Positions 6,212-6,472 of a DNA stretch of 6,472 nucleotides are shown piece after piece (position 1 is the first letter of the stretch; every line of letters begins with the position of its first letter). Source of the DNA: Alcaligenaceae bacterium. GTDB taxonomy: Bacteria > Pseudomonadota > Gammaproteobacteria > Burkholderiales > Burkholderiaceae. Made by a program: the position numbers and the translations under genes. Below the pieces are notes generated by a model. It was given only the letters and a program-made list of their open reading frames with translations. It was not told the DNA's origin and ran no database searches. The stretch covers positions 1-6,472 of the forward strand of contig CANFEI010000077.1 in the NCBI GenBank assembly GCA_947445495.1, in the 5' to 3' direction.

Positions 6212-6472
6212 ATGGATTTAACACCCAGAGAAAAAGACAAGTTGCTGATTTTTACCGCGTCCTTGCTCGCGGAACGACGACGTGCACGGGGATTGAAACT
6301 CAATGTGCCCGAAGCGATCGCCTTGATCACCGCCTCGATCATGGAGGGTGCACGAGACGGACAAACTGTTGCGGAACTCATGAGCGCAGGCCGAGAGATT
6401 CTGACACGTTCCGATGTGATGGAAGGTGTCGCGGAAATGATCCCAGACATACAAGTGGAAGCGACGTTTCCA
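6212..6472 (+). CDS. ureA: Urease gamma subunit UreA, 3' partial
   Basis: Smallest structural subunit of nickel urease, which hydrolyses urea to ammonia and carbamate; it assembles with UreB and UreC as a trimer of heterotrimers in the cytoplasm. 87 codons are visible and the window ends in frame; the family has about 100 residues, so roughly 13 are missing. Conserved blocks are [20 protein letters not shown] (1-20), [11 protein letters not shown] (21-31), PEAIALI (33-39), IMEGARDG (43-50) and the end [12 protein letters not shown]. Val32 replaces the Tyr most often found before PEA. ATG 6212 is preferred over ATG 6209 by ribosome-site spacing. It shares the ureD transcript; ureB and ureC are expected next. 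Confidence 0.96.
   Translation, partial: MDLTPREKDKLLIFTASLLAERRRARGLKLNVPEAIALITASIMEGARDGQTVAELMSAGREILTRSDVMEGVAEMIPDIQVEATFP

Overview
The window looks like chromosomal DNA from a betaproteobacterium, most likely Burkholderiales. This rests on the protein style of the UreD, UreA, long ChrA and Dpp/Opp-type ABC proteins, tight gene packing and a moderate GC content by eye. Genus is not resolvable from this sequence. No RNA gene, CRISPR array, insertion sequence or phage gene is visible.

Layout. Positions 2-3764 (+) carry four tightly packed genes of a peptide/nickel/opine-type (PepT family) ABC importer: permease 1 (5' end cut off by the window edge), permease 2, ATPase 1 and ATPase 2. 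The start/stop junctions overlap or nearly touch, so this is one operon. The periplasmic binding protein that would define the substrate is not in the window. Convergent to it, with only 6 bp between stop codons, lies a long (two-domain) ChrA chromate transporter on the minus strand (3771-5129). From about 5130 a regulatory region leads into the urease cluster on the plus strand: ureD (urease nickel-insertion chaperone) followed by ureA (urease gamma subunit), which runs off the right edge. The other urease genes (ureB, ureC, ureE, ureF, ureG) presumably follow.

The most informative part is the chrA/ureD intergenic region. It contains what reads as a complete nitrogen-control module: two NtrC-type enhancer half-palindromes, 22 bp centre to centre, arranged as a 39-bp imperfect palindrome (5151-5189), and about 100 bp downstream a sigma-54 promoter with a perfect GG-N10-GC core (5266-5281). 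The predicted transcription start is near 5292. This implies that urease is switched on by nitrogen limitation, and that the true ureD start is ATG 5339 rather than the upstream in-frame ATG 5258, which would precede the transcript. The left arm of the enhancer sits only 22 bp from the chrA start, so NtrC binding could also affect chrA.

How the genes work together: urease releases ammonia from urea and needs nickel delivered through UreD and its partners. The ABC importer could bring in peptides or another nitrogen source (or, less likely, nickel), but nothing in the window proves that. ChrA is an anion transporter without an obvious functional link to either neighbour. I did not find a clearly new biological system; the annotated families are all known. 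The regulatory arrangement is the best candidate for follow-up.
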